Below, piece after piece: positions 27,375-36,247 of a stretch of DNA of 64,000 bases (positions are counted from its first letter, which is position 1; every line of letters starts with the position of its first letter). The notes below the pieces were generated by a model. That model was given only the letters and a program-made list of their open reading frames with translations, was not told the DNA's origin and did no database searches. Where the stretch lies: NCBI RefSeq assembly GCF_000740775.1, contig NZ_JFGS01000019.1, positions 1 through 64,000 on the forward strand. Direction: 5' to 3'. Origin of the DNA: Haematobacter missouriensis. Its GTDB lineage: Bacteria; Pseudomonadota; Alphaproteobacteria; Rhodobacterales; Rhodobacteraceae. The translations under genes and the position numbers were made by a program.

Positions 27375-27868
27375 CGCCACTGCCCCCGCCGCTCGGGACG
27401 GGGGAAATACGGCTCTGGCGGCTGGACCGTGCCATCCATGCGCCCGGCTGGGCGACGGGGGAGGGTAGTTTCCGCGTGGGCGGACGATGGAACTCTCCCG
27501 GCGTAAGGGCGGTCTATGCCTCGCTCGACCCGGCCACTGCGGTGCTGGAAGTGGCAGTTCACAAGGGGTTCCGCGTCCTCGACACGGAACCGCACATGCT
27601 CACCTCCGCCCGGATCGACCCGACCGCGGTTCATGTGGTCCTGCCGCAGGATGTGCCGAACCCCAACTGGCTTTCTCCCGTCACGCCGAACCGCAATCAG
27701 CAGACCTTTGGTGACGCCCTGCTGGCCGCGCATCGCCTCATCCTGATCCCGAGCGCGGTCTCCCGCCACAGCTGGAACGTGATCTTCACCGCCGGAGCGG
27801 TGACGGCGGACATGATGACGGACATCACGCAGGAACGCTTTGCGCTGGATCCGCGGCTTCAGTCCTGA
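27371..27868 (+). CDS. RES-domain toxin
   Basis: A 165-residue RES-family toxin. The characteristic Arg, Glu and Ser region is visible in LWRLDRA, ASLDPATAVLEVAVH and SAVSRHSWNVIF, and the RWNSPG motif is typical. Characterised RES toxins degrade or transfer ADP-ribose from NAD+, arresting growth when free of antitoxin. The start is GTG 27371, overlapping the antitoxin stop (GTGA). The 3' end overlaps the convergent permease gene by 10 bp. Confidence 0.9.
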   Translation: MTPLPPPLGTGEIRLWRLDRAIHAPGWATGEGSFRVGGRWNSPGVRAVYASLDPATAVLEVAVHKGFRVLDTEPHMLTSARIDPTAVHVVLPQDVPNPNWLSPVTPNRNQQTFGDALLAAHRLILIPSAVSRHSWNVIFTAGAVTADMMTDITQERFALDPRLQS

Positions 27869-29142
27869 TCGCGCCTGCCGATGCCCAGAAGCTGATACAT
27901 GATGAGCGCCGCCAGGGTCGCGGTGCCGATCCCACCGACCGTGAAGGAGCCAATGGAGAAGGAGAAATCCCCCGCTCCGAAGATCAGTGTGATCCCCACC
28001 GTGAACAGGTTGCGCGGGTCCGAGAAATCGACACGGTTGTCCACCCAGAGCCGGATCATCGCGGCCGCGATCAGCCCGAACACCGCGACACCCAGCCCCG
28101 CCAGCACCGGCGCGGGAATGGTCCGCAGAAGCGCTCCGAACTTCGGTGAGAAGCCGAGCGCGATGGCCACCACCGCCGCCACGACGAAGATCAGCGTGGA
28201 GAACACCTTGGTCACCGCCATGACGCCCATGTTCTCCACATAGGTGGTGACACCCGTTCCGCCGCCGGAGCCGGAAACCATCGTGGCGATCCCGTCGCCC
28301 AGAAAGCCGCGCCCGATGTAGCGGTCCATGTTCTGCCCCGTCATCGCCGCGATCGCCTTGATATGGCCGAGGTTCTCCGCGACGAGGATCAGCGCGACCG
28401 GCGCGATGAGGCTCATGGCGGAGAGGCTGAACGTCGGGCTGTGGAAGGTCGGGATGCCCACCCAGGGCGCGGCGGCCAGCTCGGAAAAATCGACCGGCGG
28501 CAGCCAGCCGAAGCCGTTCCCCATGATGAGCACCGCGAGATAACCCACCGCGATTCCAAGCAGGATGGAGACCCGGCGCGTCACGATGGACCCATAGGTT
28601 GAGAACAGCGCCACGGAGACCAGCGTCAGCAGCGCTGCGATCATGTGAGGCCCGCTGCCCTGAAGGCTGCTCACCCCCACGGGTGCGAGGTTCAGGCCGA
28701 TGGCGGCGCCGATGGCCCCCGTCACCGCGGGCGGCATCAACCGCTCGATCCAGCCGGTGCCCACCGCCATGACGATCAGCCCGATCAGCGCATAGAGCGC
28801 GCCTGCCGCGATGATCCCGCCCAGGGCCGGGCCGACATTCGGGTTCGGCCCCGTCCCGGCATAGCCCGTCACCGCGATCACCACCGCGATGAAGGCGAAG
28901 GAGGAGCCAAGATAGCTCGGCAGCCGGCCCGCCGTCAGCACGAAGAAGATCAGCGTGCCGATGCCCGAGAACAGCACCGCGAGGTTCGGGTCGAACCCCA
29001 TCAGCAGGGGCGCGAGGATGGTGGAGCCGGACATCGCTAGCAGATGCTGGACCCCCATGGGCACCGTCGCACCCCAGGACAGACGCTCGTCCGGCAGGAC
29101 GACGGTATTGCGGGTCAGGGGCCATTTCGGGAAGTAGCTCAT
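27859..29142 (-). CDS. NCS2-family nucleobase permease (uracil/xanthine type)
   Basis: A 427-residue membrane protein with about 14 helices of the NCS2/UraA-RutG family (GVQHLLAMSGSTILAPLLMGFDP, VALILVAENLGHIKAI, GSGGGTGVTTYVENMGVMAVT). The VAENLGH segment carries the conserved helix-8 Glu, and the NMGV segment is in the substrate site. It should take up uracil or a related nucleobase with protons. ATG 29142 gives the natural short N-terminus. It is divergent from an AlaX-like gene. Confidence 0.9.
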   Translation of the reverse strand: MSYFPKWPLTRNTVVLPDERLSWGATVPMGVQHLLAMSGSTILAPLLMGFDPNLAVLFSGIGTLIFFVLTAGRLPSYLGSSFAFIAVVIAVTGYAGTGPNPNVGPALGGIIAAGALYALIGLIVMAVGTGWIERLMPPAVTGAIGAAIGLNLAPVGVSSLQGSGPHMIAALLTLVSVALFSTYGSIVTRRVSILLGIAVGYLAVLIMGNGFGWLPPVDFSELAAAPWVGIPTFHSPTFSLSAMSLIAPVALILVAENLGHIKAIAAMTGQNMDRYIGRGFLGDGIATMVSGSGGGTGVTTYVENMGVMAVTKVFSTLIFVVAAVVAIALGFSPKFGALLRTIPAPVLAGLGVAVFGLIAAAMIRLWVDNRVDFSDPRNLFTVGITLIFGAGDFSFSIGSFTVGGIGTATLAALIMYQLLGIGRRDQD

Positions 29143-29259
29143 CGCGGACTCCGTTCGGGCGAGGGTCGCGCGGCGGCCCCGGCGATTCTGATCACATCGG
29201 CGCGATGCAGATAAAGAGCCTGGTGTCGGGTGCAAAGAGGGGTGGGGGGCTGACGCCTC

Positions 29260-30117
29260 ATGACGCTGCGCTATATCGGCGGCATGGACACACATGTCAC
29301 CTTTCCCGCAGGCAGGCTGGAGGAGACCGCGACCGTCCTCCGCATCCTGCCGCTGGCCGATGGCCGGAGCGCGGTCGTCACCGACCGCACCCCCTTCCAC
29401 CCCGTCGATCCGTGGTGGTCCGATCAGCCGTCGGACCGCGGCATGATGCTTGCGGGAGGCGTGACGCTGGAGGTGCCCGAGGCGATCGTGCTGGCCGACG
29501 GCGCTGTCGTCGATCCCGCCTCCACACCGCGCGGAGCGGAAGGTGTGGCGCTTGAGGTCGGCCATGTCGTCGGCGACGCATCGGCGTTGGTGGAGGGGAT
29601 GGAAGTCACTCTCCGTGTCGATCCGGCAAGCCGCGACGCGCTGGCCACCGGCCATACTGCGGCGCACATAGCCGCCCTAGCCCTCAACCGGGTGCTCGCC
29701 CCCTATTGGAAAAAGACGATTGCGGAGGATGGGCAGGGTCACCCCAACACCGACCAGAAGCTCATCGCCGCTTCACGCATCTCGCCATACGGCAGTCGGG
29801 AGACCTACCGGATCGGCAAGAGCGCGCGGAAGGCCGGGTTTGACGCCGAGCGTTTCCGGGAGGACAGCGCCGGCCTCGCAAATGCCATTGCGACGGAGGC
29901 CAATGCCATGCTGGGCAGGATTCGGCGGCTCGAGGTGCTTCCGGGTGAGGACGCGCTCTCCGGCCGGCGGACGTGGCGGGCGACTCTCGATGACGGTACG
30001 ATCGATATCCCCTGCGGCGGTGTCCACACGCTTGATCCGCGGGCGATCGGACCGATCTCCATCGACCTGACCCCGTCTGACGACGGCTTCATCATGGATG
30101 TGAAGGTCGGGCCCTAG
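29260..30117 (+). CDS. AlaX-like alanyl-tRNA editing-domain protein
   Basis: A 285-residue (277 if the ATG at 29284 is used) free-standing editing-domain protein. The zinc-binding motifs of the AlaRS/ThrRS editing fold are both present: HTAAH near residue 130 and CGGVH near 254. Family members hydrolyse mischarged tRNA, for example Ser-tRNA(Ala), but this is a divergent long form with an N-terminal beta domain. The METHVTFP-like opening sits at the 29284 start; a GGGGGG run precedes 29260. Confidence 0.78.
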   Translation: MTLRYIGGMDTHVTFPAGRLEETATVLRILPLADGRSAVVTDRTPFHPVDPWWSDQPSDRGMMLAGGVTLEVPEAIVLADGAVVDPASTPRGAEGVALEVGHVVGDASALVEGMEVTLRVDPASRDALATGHTAAHIAALALNRVLAPYWKKTIAEDGQGHPNTDQKLIAASRISPYGSRETYRIGKSARKAGFDAERFREDSAGLANAIATEANAMLGRIRRLEVLPGEDALSGRRTWRATLDDGTIDIPCGGVHTLDPRAIGPISIDLTPSDDGFIMDVKVGP

Positions 30118-30175
30118 GCGGCTTTTTCAGACGCAGGGCTTCCGGTTTGGCCGCCGCCCCGGACCACAGGAAACC

Positions 30176-30206
30176 GTTATCGCTAGCATTAAATGTTTGC
30201 GCTAAC
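30176..30206. promoter_or_regulatory. imperfect inverted repeat upstream of the 42-residue ORF
   Basis: GTTATCGCTAGC and GTTTGCGCTAAC flank ATTAAAT and match as an inverted repeat in 9 of 12 positions. It lies 45 bp upstream of the small ORF in a locally AT-richer stretch, suggesting a promoter or operator. Confidence 0.35.
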
Positions 30207-30250
30207 GGAAAAATGGGCGTAGGGTTGTGGTGAGCAATGGAGGAATCGCC

Positions 30251-30379
30251 ATGACAGTTGTCTTGAAGAAGTCCCTCAAAGGTAAGCCTGTTACCCCGAA
30301 ACTCGTAAAATCCCACCGCAAGGTCGTCCCGGATGAGCCGGAAATGGCCTGCATCGGCGATCTGGATTATGAAATCTGA
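30251..30379 (+). CDS. 42-residue orphan peptide
   Basis: A small open frame with an excellent ribosome-binding site (GGAGG, 7 nt before ATG). The product has a strongly basic N-terminal half (KKSLKGKPV, LVKSHRKVV) and an acidic C-terminal end (DEPEMACIGDLDYEI) with one Cys. Codons such as GTT, TTG, AAA and GTA are less GC-biased than in neighbouring genes, which hints at acquisition. A nitroreductase gene follows after 58 bp on the same strand. I do not recognise the family. Confidence 0.5.
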   Translation: MTVVLKKSLKGKPVTPKLVKSHRKVVPDEPEMACIGDLDYEI

Positions 30380-30437
30380 AGCGATTGCCTGACGGGCTTG
30401 CGATGAGTTAGCCTTCCCTCGATTGGGTGGGCAACGG

Positions 30438-31133
30438 ATGCACGAAGTGAATGACACCGTTCTTGAGGCAGTCGAAGGCAGGCGTTCGATTCGCGCCTTC
30501 TGCCCGACGGAAATTACCGATGAGACGATCGAGCGCATCCTGACCGCTGCCGCCCGCGCGCCATCGGGTTCGAATATTCAACCTTGGCAGGTAATCGTGC
30601 TGAAGGGCGAAGCGCTCCAGACGTTCGGTGCGACGCTTGAGGCGCATGAGCTTTCGGGCGGCGCTGGTGATCCCGAGTACCACTACTATCCCCGCACATG
30701 GAGAGAACCCTATCTGGCGCGGCGGCGCGAGGTAGGGTGGGCACTCTACACTTCGCTGGGCATAGAGCGAGGCGAGAAGCTGGCAATGGCGCGACAGAAC
30801 GCCCGCAACCTACGCTTCTTCGGCGCTCCCGTCGGGCTTATCTTTACGCTTGATCGCGACATGGAGATCGGGAGTTGGCTCGATCTTGGGATGTTCCTGC
30901 AAAACATCATGATCGCGGCAAGGGCCTTTGGACTTGATACCTGCCCTCAGGCAGCATTCGCGCGCTATCCGGGCCTCATCTCGGACCTGTTGTCGATCCC
31001 GGCGGAGCGGCAGGTGATCTGCGGCATGGCGCTCGGCGTCGCCGATGCCGCCGCACCGGAAAACCGTTTTCCGGTGTCCCGTGTGCCTGCCTCGTCCTTC
31101 ACCCGCTTCGTCAATTCCTTGGCAGAACGCTGA
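30438..31133 (+). CDS. nitroreductase-family FMN oxidoreductase
   Basis: A 231-residue flavin enzyme of the nitroreductase family (EGRRSIRAFCPTEITDETIERIL, APSGSNIQPWQVIVL near the N-terminus, LDLGMFLQNIMIAARAFGLDTCPQ mid-chain, CGMALGVADA near the end). It resembles PnbA-type nitrobenzoate reductases. It reduces nitroaromatics, quinones or similar acceptors with NAD(P)H. ATG 30438 has GGGTGGG upstream; a TTG at 30423 is an alternative. No obvious functional partner apart from the orphan peptide. Confidence 0.88.
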   Translation: MHEVNDTVLEAVEGRRSIRAFCPTEITDETIERILTAAARAPSGSNIQPWQVIVLKGEALQTFGATLEAHELSGGAGDPEYHYYPRTWREPYLARRREVGWALYTSLGIERGEKLAMARQNARNLRFFGAPVGLIFTLDRDMEIGSWLDLGMFLQNIMIAARAFGLDTCPQAAFARYPGLISDLLSIPAERQVICGMALGVADAAAPENRFPVSRVPASSFTRFVNSLAER

Positions 31134-31187
31134 GAAAGTCCTGAAGCATCCTGTCTCCGGAAATCGGCTGGGAACGACCGGCAATGC

Positions 31188-31254
31188 AGATTTCCGGTCG
31201 AATTTGGTCCAGATACGAAGAAATTTCCGCTCAGGCGGCCTGAAAGGCTTTTTC
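31188..31254 (+). repeat. dispersed repeat copy 3
   Basis: A diverged relative of the repeats at 11557 and 11941: AGATTTCCGGTCGAATTTGG aligns with AGATTTCGGCTGGATTTGG, and the right part keeps TTTCCGC, GCGGCC and GAAAGGC in the same order. It lies between the nitroreductase gene and the convergent membrane protein gene. Confidence 0.5.
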
Positions 31255-31267
31255 AGAAGTCCTCAGA

Positions 31268-32716
31268 TCAGCCAAGAAAAACCGTCAGCCCCGCCAGCCA
31301 GACCGCCATCAGCAGGAGTGCCCGCCTCACGTAGCGCCCATTCCAATCCCGCGTCACCTCCCGCGCGGTGCGGTCCACCATATCAGCGATGATCATGGCG
31401 GAGGCGGTGAGTGGTGAGGCATTCACCCCGAGCGCCCAGCCCGCCATCAGCGCGAGCGCCAGCACGGCGGCGGGAATCCCCGCATCCGGCACGCCCTGAA
31501 AGGCGGAGGCGAAGATCGTCACGCTCACGATCGGGTTCACCCCGATCAGGGACAGCCCCACGACCAGCACGGTGAGCAGTCCCGGCAGGAACATCAGCGG
31601 CACCGGCAGGTGCAGAAGAAGCACCGCAAGCCGCCCCTGCGGGATGAGGAGAGAGAACAGCGTCCCGATGAAGCCGGCAGAAGAGAGCACCGCGATTTCA
31701 GTGCGGTAACGGGGAAAAAGCCGCGCTCCTTCGCGCACCAGCCGGCGAGAAACAAGCCGCACCCCCCGCACCGGGCCGAAACGGCGATGCTGCCAGCCGA
31801 GCCAGATCAGCCCCGCGAGCGGCACGGCAACCAGCACGGCACGGGCCAGCGGGATGTCGGCGGCGAATTCGATACCCACCGCCAGCACGAAGACGCCCAG
31901 TACGATGCCGACGATGCCCAGCAGCGCCATCGGATCCCGCGCGCCGCTGGTGACGACGACCGGCACGGTCTGGCGCGGAGCCTCCAGCCGATCCTGCACG
32001 CAACCGAGCGTGAGGAGCAGCGCCGCCGTCATTAGCCCGAGCGGAAAGACCGTGGTCCACGACAGCCCTGGCATGACGGAAAGCACCACGGCCATTACCA
32101 TGGAAATGGGGGAGCCGAGCGGCGCCACGGCAAAGCCGCGCAGCACGGCCAGCACCATCCGCCGCTCCCTCACCGCGCGGATCGCAGCACTTCCGCCCGC
32201 CGCCGAAAGCCAGCGGCGGATCATCAGTCCCAGCAGGCTTAGCACCCCGATGTTCAGGATGATGCCGAACAGGAACCCGCCCAGCGTCAGAAGGCCGTAG
32301 CGCCGCGCGGGCGGCTGGTCGATGAAGAAGGAAGCGGAGCGGCGGACGAGCGGCGAGGTGCGCGCCGGCTCCCGCAGGAAGAACTGGTTGGCAAAGAAGG
32401 TCGCGAAGAAGGCCGCCTGGTCCAGCGCCCGCCCGATGGCCGCTCCGGGATCGGCGGTGAGCACGCCCCCCGCGACGGTAAGCGCCCCGGCGACGGCGAT
32501 CATCGCCCGTCCGGTGCGCTGAATGCCCCGCCATTCGAGCGCGAGATAGGCAATCAGCAGCACCCGCGCGGCCTGCCGCAGCAAGTCTGATCGGAACACC
32601 GCCTCTCCCAGCACGGCAAAGATCAGCGCGATGAGGACAATCGCGCTGATCCTGCCGGGGTCGAGCGATATCGGCCTGCTGGCCGGGCCCGCAAAGAGCC
32701 TGCTTGCGACCGCCAT
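31268..32716 (-). CDS. polytopic membrane protein, possible ion-transporter-superfamily carrier
   Basis: A 482-residue protein with about 12 hydrophobic helices split in two halves. Re-entrant-looking segments (AVAPLGSPISMVMAVVLS and GVNASPLTASAMIIADMV) recall ArsB/NhaD/citrate carriers of the ion transporter superfamily, but I cannot assign a family firmly. It is 25 bp downstream of an acyl-CoA dehydrogenase gene on the same strand and looks like the last gene of the ten-gene acyl-CoA operon. It might import the acid that the operon degrades. Confidence 0.6.
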   Translation of the reverse strand: MAVASRLFAGPASRPISLDPGRISAIVLIALIFAVLGEAVFRSDLLRQAARVLLIAYLALEWRGIQRTGRAMIAVAGALTVAGGVLTADPGAAIGRALDQAAFFATFFANQFFLREPARTSPLVRRSASFFIDQPPARRYGLLTLGGFLFGIILNIGVLSLLGLMIRRWLSAAGGSAAIRAVRERRMVLAVLRGFAVAPLGSPISMVMAVVLSVMPGLSWTTVFPLGLMTAALLLTLGCVQDRLEAPRQTVPVVVTSGARDPMALLGIVGIVLGVFVLAVGIEFAADIPLARAVLVAVPLAGLIWLGWQHRRFGPVRGVRLVSRRLVREGARLFPRYRTEIAVLSSAGFIGTLFSLLIPQGRLAVLLLHLPVPLMFLPGLLTVLVVGLSLIGVNPIVSVTIFASAFQGVPDAGIPAAVLALALMAGWALGVNASPLTASAMIIADMVDRTAREVTRDWNGRYVRRALLLMAVWLAGLTVFLG

Positions 32717-32741
32717 CTCTCTCCCCCGACAGGAACCGCCC

Positions 32742-33812
32742 TCAGGCGGCGTAGGACTGCATCACGATCTCAAGGCAGTGATCGGTATCGCCAAGCTGAT
32801 GGTCCAGCATGACGAGCCGCTTGGCGTAATGGGAGGCGGCATATTCCCAGGTCATGGCGATGCCGCCGTGCATCTGCACGGTCTCCTCCGCCACCAGCCT
32901 TGCCGCGCGCCCGATCAGGTTCTTGGCCATGGCGGATTTCAGCCGCGCCTCCGCGCCGTCCAGCGCCGCGGCTGCAGCGATGGTGATGGAGCGCGCCTGT
33001 TCGATCTCCGCCAGCAGGTCCACGGTGCGGTGTTGAAGCACCTGGAAGCTGCCGATGGTGGTGCCGAACTGGCGGCGGGTCTTGAGATAGTCGAGCAGCA
33101 GGTCATAGGCGGCGGTCATCGCGCCCACCGCCTCCGCGCAAAGCGCGACCTGCCCCGCGGCCACAGCCGATGTCAGCGCGGCCCCGGCATCCGCGAGCAG
33201 AAGCGTGGCCGGGGTATCGTCGAGCAGCAGTTCCGCCGCACCGCCGCCATCCATCATCCCGTAAGAGATGACGTTCACGTCCGCCGCCGCGGCGCTGAAC
33301 ACCGCAGGCTTTCCATCAAGCAGGGCGACGATCAGGAACACGTCCGCCACCTGCCCGCCGTAGACGGCGGACTTGCGGCCCGAAAGGCGATACCCCTCCC
33401 CCTGCTTCCGCGCCGTGGCGGCGGTCCCGGCAAGGCCATAGGGCGCGTCGATCTCGGACAGGCCCACGGCGTAGCGGATGGAACCGTCCACCAGCCCGGA
33501 CTGATCCGCTCCGGCAGCCGAGAGCAGGAGGCTCGCCAGCAGCGTGCCGAGGAGCGGCTCGGGGCAGAGGTGGCGGCCGAGCGCCTCGAACACCACGGTG
33601 ATGTCGAAGCCCGCGCCGCCGAAGCCGCCGTCCTTCTCCGTCGCGAGCGCGCCGGGGATGCCCAGCTCTGCCATCTCTCCCCAGCGTTCGGGGTCACTGA
33701 ACGGCGCCTCATGGGCGATGCGGTTGCGGTCCTTCAGGCTGTAGCGGTCAGCCAGATAGCGGTTCAGGCTTTCCGACAGCATCTGCCTGTCTTCGGTCAG
33801 ATCGAAATTCAT
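32742..33812 (-). CDS. acyl-CoA dehydrogenase, short form
   Basis: A 356-residue acyl-CoA dehydrogenase-like protein ([20 protein letters not shown] at the N-terminus, [21 protein letters not shown] and [21 protein letters not shown] late in the chain). It is shorter than a classical member, and I do not see the usual YEGT catalytic Glu segment. It starts 3 bp after a 395-residue acyl-CoA dehydrogenase, so the two may form a heteromeric enzyme as known for mycobacterial ChsE-type pairs. The flavin and ETF partner are assumed. Confidence 0.85.
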   Translation of the reverse strand: MNFDLTEDRQMLSESLNRYLADRYSLKDRNRIAHEAPFSDPERWGEMAELGIPGALATEKDGGFGGAGFDITVVFEALGRHLCPEPLLGTLLASLLLSAAGADQSGLVDGSIRYAVGLSEIDAPYGLAGTAATARKQGEGYRLSGRKSAVYGGQVADVFLIVALLDGKPAVFSAAAADVNVISYGMMDGGGAAELLLDDTPATLLLADAGAALTSAVAAGQVALCAEAVGAMTAAYDLLLDYLKTRRQFGTTIGSFQVLQHRTVDLLAEIEQARSITIAAAAALDGAEARLKSAMAKNLIGRAARLVAEETVQMHGGIAMTWEYAASHYAKRLVMLDHQLGDTDHCLEIVMQSYAA

Positions 33813-33815
33813 CGC

Positions 33816-35003
33816 TCAAACCCCCAGCATGGTCTTGGTCAGGATGTTCCGCTGGATCTCGTTCGATCCACCGAAGATGGAAGTCTTGCGGTTGTTGAAG
33901 TAGATTGCCGCATTGTGTTCCGTGTCCGCCGGGCCGAAGAGCAGGTTCGTCTCCGTCATCTGGCCCGGGAAGGGCGCTGCCACCGGACCGAGCGCACGGC
34001 GCGCAAGGTCGCGCAGCTCCTGGTTCACCTGCGTCCCCTTGATCTTGAGGATGGAGGTCTCCGGCCCCGGATGGCCCTGCTTCTGGGCTTGGAAGAGCAT
34101 GCGGAGGTTGGTGATCTTCATCGCCTCCAGATCGACCTCCACCCGCGCGATACGGGCGGCGAACAGCGGATCCTCGATCAGGGGGCGCCCGTTGCGCTTC
34201 ATCTGCCGGGCAAGATCCTTCACTTCCGCCAGCGCCTGCATGGAGGTGCCGACGCCCGCGATATTGGTCCGCTCATGGGTCAGCAGGAACTTGGCGATGG
34301 TCCAGCCCTTGTTCTCCTCGCCGACGAGGTTTTCCACAGGCACGCGGACGTTTTCGAAGAACACCTCGTTGACCTCATGGCCCCCTTCGATCAGCCGGAT
34401 CGGGCGCACCTCGATGCCGGGGGTGTCGATGTCCATGAGCAGGAAGCTGATCCCCTGCTGGGGCTTGCCCTCCGTAGAGGTGCGCACGAGGCAGAAGATC
34501 CTGTCGGCATGCTGGCCGAGCGTGGTCCAGGTCTTCTGGCCGTTGACGACGTAATGGTCCCCGTCCCTGACCGCGCGGGTCTTGAGGCTGGCAAGGTCCG
34601 ACCCGGCACCGGGTTCGGAATATCCCTGCGCCCACCAGACCTCGCCCGAGGCGATGGGGGGCAGGATCTCCGCCTTCTGCCGGTCGTTGCCGAATTCCTG
34701 GATCACCGGGCCGAGCATGTGCGGGCCGAAGGCGACGATCCGCGGCGTATGGGCGCGGCTGCATTCCACGTCGAACAGGTAGCGCTCGACAGGCGTCCAG
34801 CCGGGGCCGCCGTATTCCTTGGGCCAGCTCGTGCAGAGCCAGCCCTTGCGGCCGAGAATCTCGTGCCACTCCTGATAGATCTCGCGCGGCAGTTCCACGC
34901 CCGAGCGGACGGCGGCGGAGATATGCTCCGGCAGATGGGAGGCAAGGAAATCGCGCACTTCCTGCTGGAAGGCGAGCTCCTCGGGGCTGAAAGACAGGTC
35001 CAT
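33816..35003 (-). CDS. acyl-CoA dehydrogenase
   Basis: A 395-residue acyl-CoA dehydrogenase (WPKEYGGPGWTPVERYLFD, WAQGYSEPGAGSDLASLKT, NGQKTWTTLGQHAD, FGGSNEIQRNILTKTMLG). The middle motifs are the flavin-binding region. The enzyme introduces a double bond into an acyl-CoA, passing electrons to ETF. The short YEGT-type Glu is replaced by FGGS, so the base must lie elsewhere, as in some branched-chain members, or be supplied by the neighbouring subunit. The gene lies between thiolase (12 bp) and the shorter dehydrogenase (3 bp). Confidence 0.9.
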   Translation of the reverse strand: MDLSFSPEELAFQQEVRDFLASHLPEHISAAVRSGVELPREIYQEWHEILGRKGWLCTSWPKEYGGPGWTPVERYLFDVECSRAHTPRIVAFGPHMLGPVIQEFGNDRQKAEILPPIASGEVWWAQGYSEPGAGSDLASLKTRAVRDGDHYVVNGQKTWTTLGQHADRIFCLVRTSTEGKPQQGISFLLMDIDTPGIEVRPIRLIEGGHEVNEVFFENVRVPVENLVGEENKGWTIAKFLLTHERTNIAGVGTSMQALAEVKDLARQMKRNGRPLIEDPLFAARIARVEVDLEAMKITNLRMLFQAQKQGHPGPETSILKIKGTQVNQELRDLARRALGPVAAPFPGQMTETNLLFGPADTEHNAAIYFNNRKTSIFGGSNEIQRNILTKTMLGV

Positions 35004-35015
35004 GCGATCGCTCCC

Positions 35016-36218
35016 CTAGAGCACTTCAAAGAGGCCGGCCGCGCCCATGCCGCCCCCGACGCACATGGTGCAGACGACGTATTTCGCGCCGCGCCGCTTG
35101 CCCTCGATCAGCGCATGGCCGACCATCCGCGCGCCCGACATGCCATAGGGATGGCCGATGGAGATCGCGCCGCCGTTGACGTTGAGCAGGTCCTCCGGGA
35201 TGCCGAGCTTCCGGGCGGAGTAGAGCACCTGGCAGGCAAAGGCCTCGTTCAGCTCCCAAAGGCCGATATCGTCCATGGTCAGGCCATGCGCTTCCAGCAG
35301 CCGCGGCACGGCATAGACCGGGCCGATGCCCATCTCGTCGGGGTCCAGCCCGGCGGCCATCACGCCGACATAGCGGCCCAGCGGTTGCGCGCCGCGTTTC
35401 TCGGCTTCCTTGCCCTCCATGATGACGACGGCGGAGGCCCCGTCCGAGAGCTGCGAGGCGTTGCCCGCGGTGATGTTGTGGCCTTCCTTGACCTTCAGCC
35501 CGTCCTTGAACACCGGTTTAAGCGAGGTGAGGTCGTCCAGCGTTGTGGAGGGGCGGTTGCCTTCGTCCCGCTCCAGCGTCACCTCGCGGTAGGAAACTTC
35601 CTTCGTCTCCTTGTCCACCACGGCCATGGTGGAGGTCAGGGGCACGATCTCGTCGTCGAACAGGCCGGCCTGCTGCGCCGCCGCCGTGCGCTGCTGGGAG
35701 CGGAGCGCGTAGGCGTCCTGATCGTCGCGGCTGATGCCGTAACGGTCGGCGACGATCTCCGCCGTCTCCAGCATGGACATGTAGAGGTCCGGCACATGTT
35801 CCACGATCCACGGATCGGTGCGCCGGTCCTGCCGCATGTTCTGGTTCTGCACGAGGCTGATGGATTCGACGCCCCCGCCGATGACGATCTCCATCCCGTC
35901 ATGGACGACCTGCTTGGCGGCGGTGGCAATAGCCATCATGCCGCTCGCGCATTGCCGGTCCATCGACATCCCCGCGACGGAGGTCGGAAGTCCGGCACGG
36001 ATCACCGCCTGACGGCCTATGTTGCCGCCGGTGGAGCCCTGCTGGATGGCACAGCCGATCACGCTGTCCTGAATCTCGCCGCCTTCCAGCCCGGCACGGG
36101 AGACCGCGTTCTTGACCGCATGGCCGATCAGCTCCTGCGCCTGAGTGTTGTTGAACGCGCCCCGGAAGGCCTTGCCGATCGGCGTGCGTGCCGTGGAAAC
36201 GATGAGCGCCTCGCGCAT
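35016..36218 (-). CDS. acetyl-CoA acyltransferase (thiolase)
   Basis: A 400-residue thiolase. The nucleophile Cys is in [11 protein letters not shown] near residue 89. The C-terminal active-site His is in [17 protein letters not shown] and the second Cys in [16 protein letters not shown]. It cleaves 3-ketoacyl-CoA with CoA to give acetyl- or propionyl-CoA and a shortened acyl-CoA. ATG 36218 ([15 protein letters not shown]) is the natural start; the open frame extends much further into the neighbouring SDR gene. Terminal beta-oxidation step of this operon. Confidence 0.94.
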   Translation of the reverse strand: MREALIVSTARTPIGKAFRGAFNNTQAQELIGHAVKNAVSRAGLEGGEIQDSVIGCAIQQGSTGGNIGRQAVIRAGLPTSVAGMSMDRQCASGMMAIATAAKQVVHDGMEIVIGGGVESISLVQNQNMRQDRRTDPWIVEHVPDLYMSMLETAEIVADRYGISRDDQDAYALRSQQRTAAAQQAGLFDDEIVPLTSTMAVVDKETKEVSYREVTLERDEGNRPSTTLDDLTSLKPVFKDGLKVKEGHNITAGNASQLSDGASAVVIMEGKEAEKRGAQPLGRYVGVMAAGLDPDEMGIGPVYAVPRLLEAHGLTMDDIGLWELNEAFACQVLYSARKLGIPEDLLNVNGGAISIGHPYGMSGARMVGHALIEGKRRGAKYVVCTMCVGGGMGAAGLFEVL

Positions 36219-36247
36219 TGTCTTCTCCCCTGTATCCTGTGATGCCG

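Noticed and set aside
32631-36242. Very long plus-strand open frame (about 1200 codons) antisense to acyl-CoA genes
   Set aside because: It runs opposite to three well-identified genes; its residues are His/Arg/Gly/Asp-rich in the manner of a GC-rich antisense frame and show no domain.
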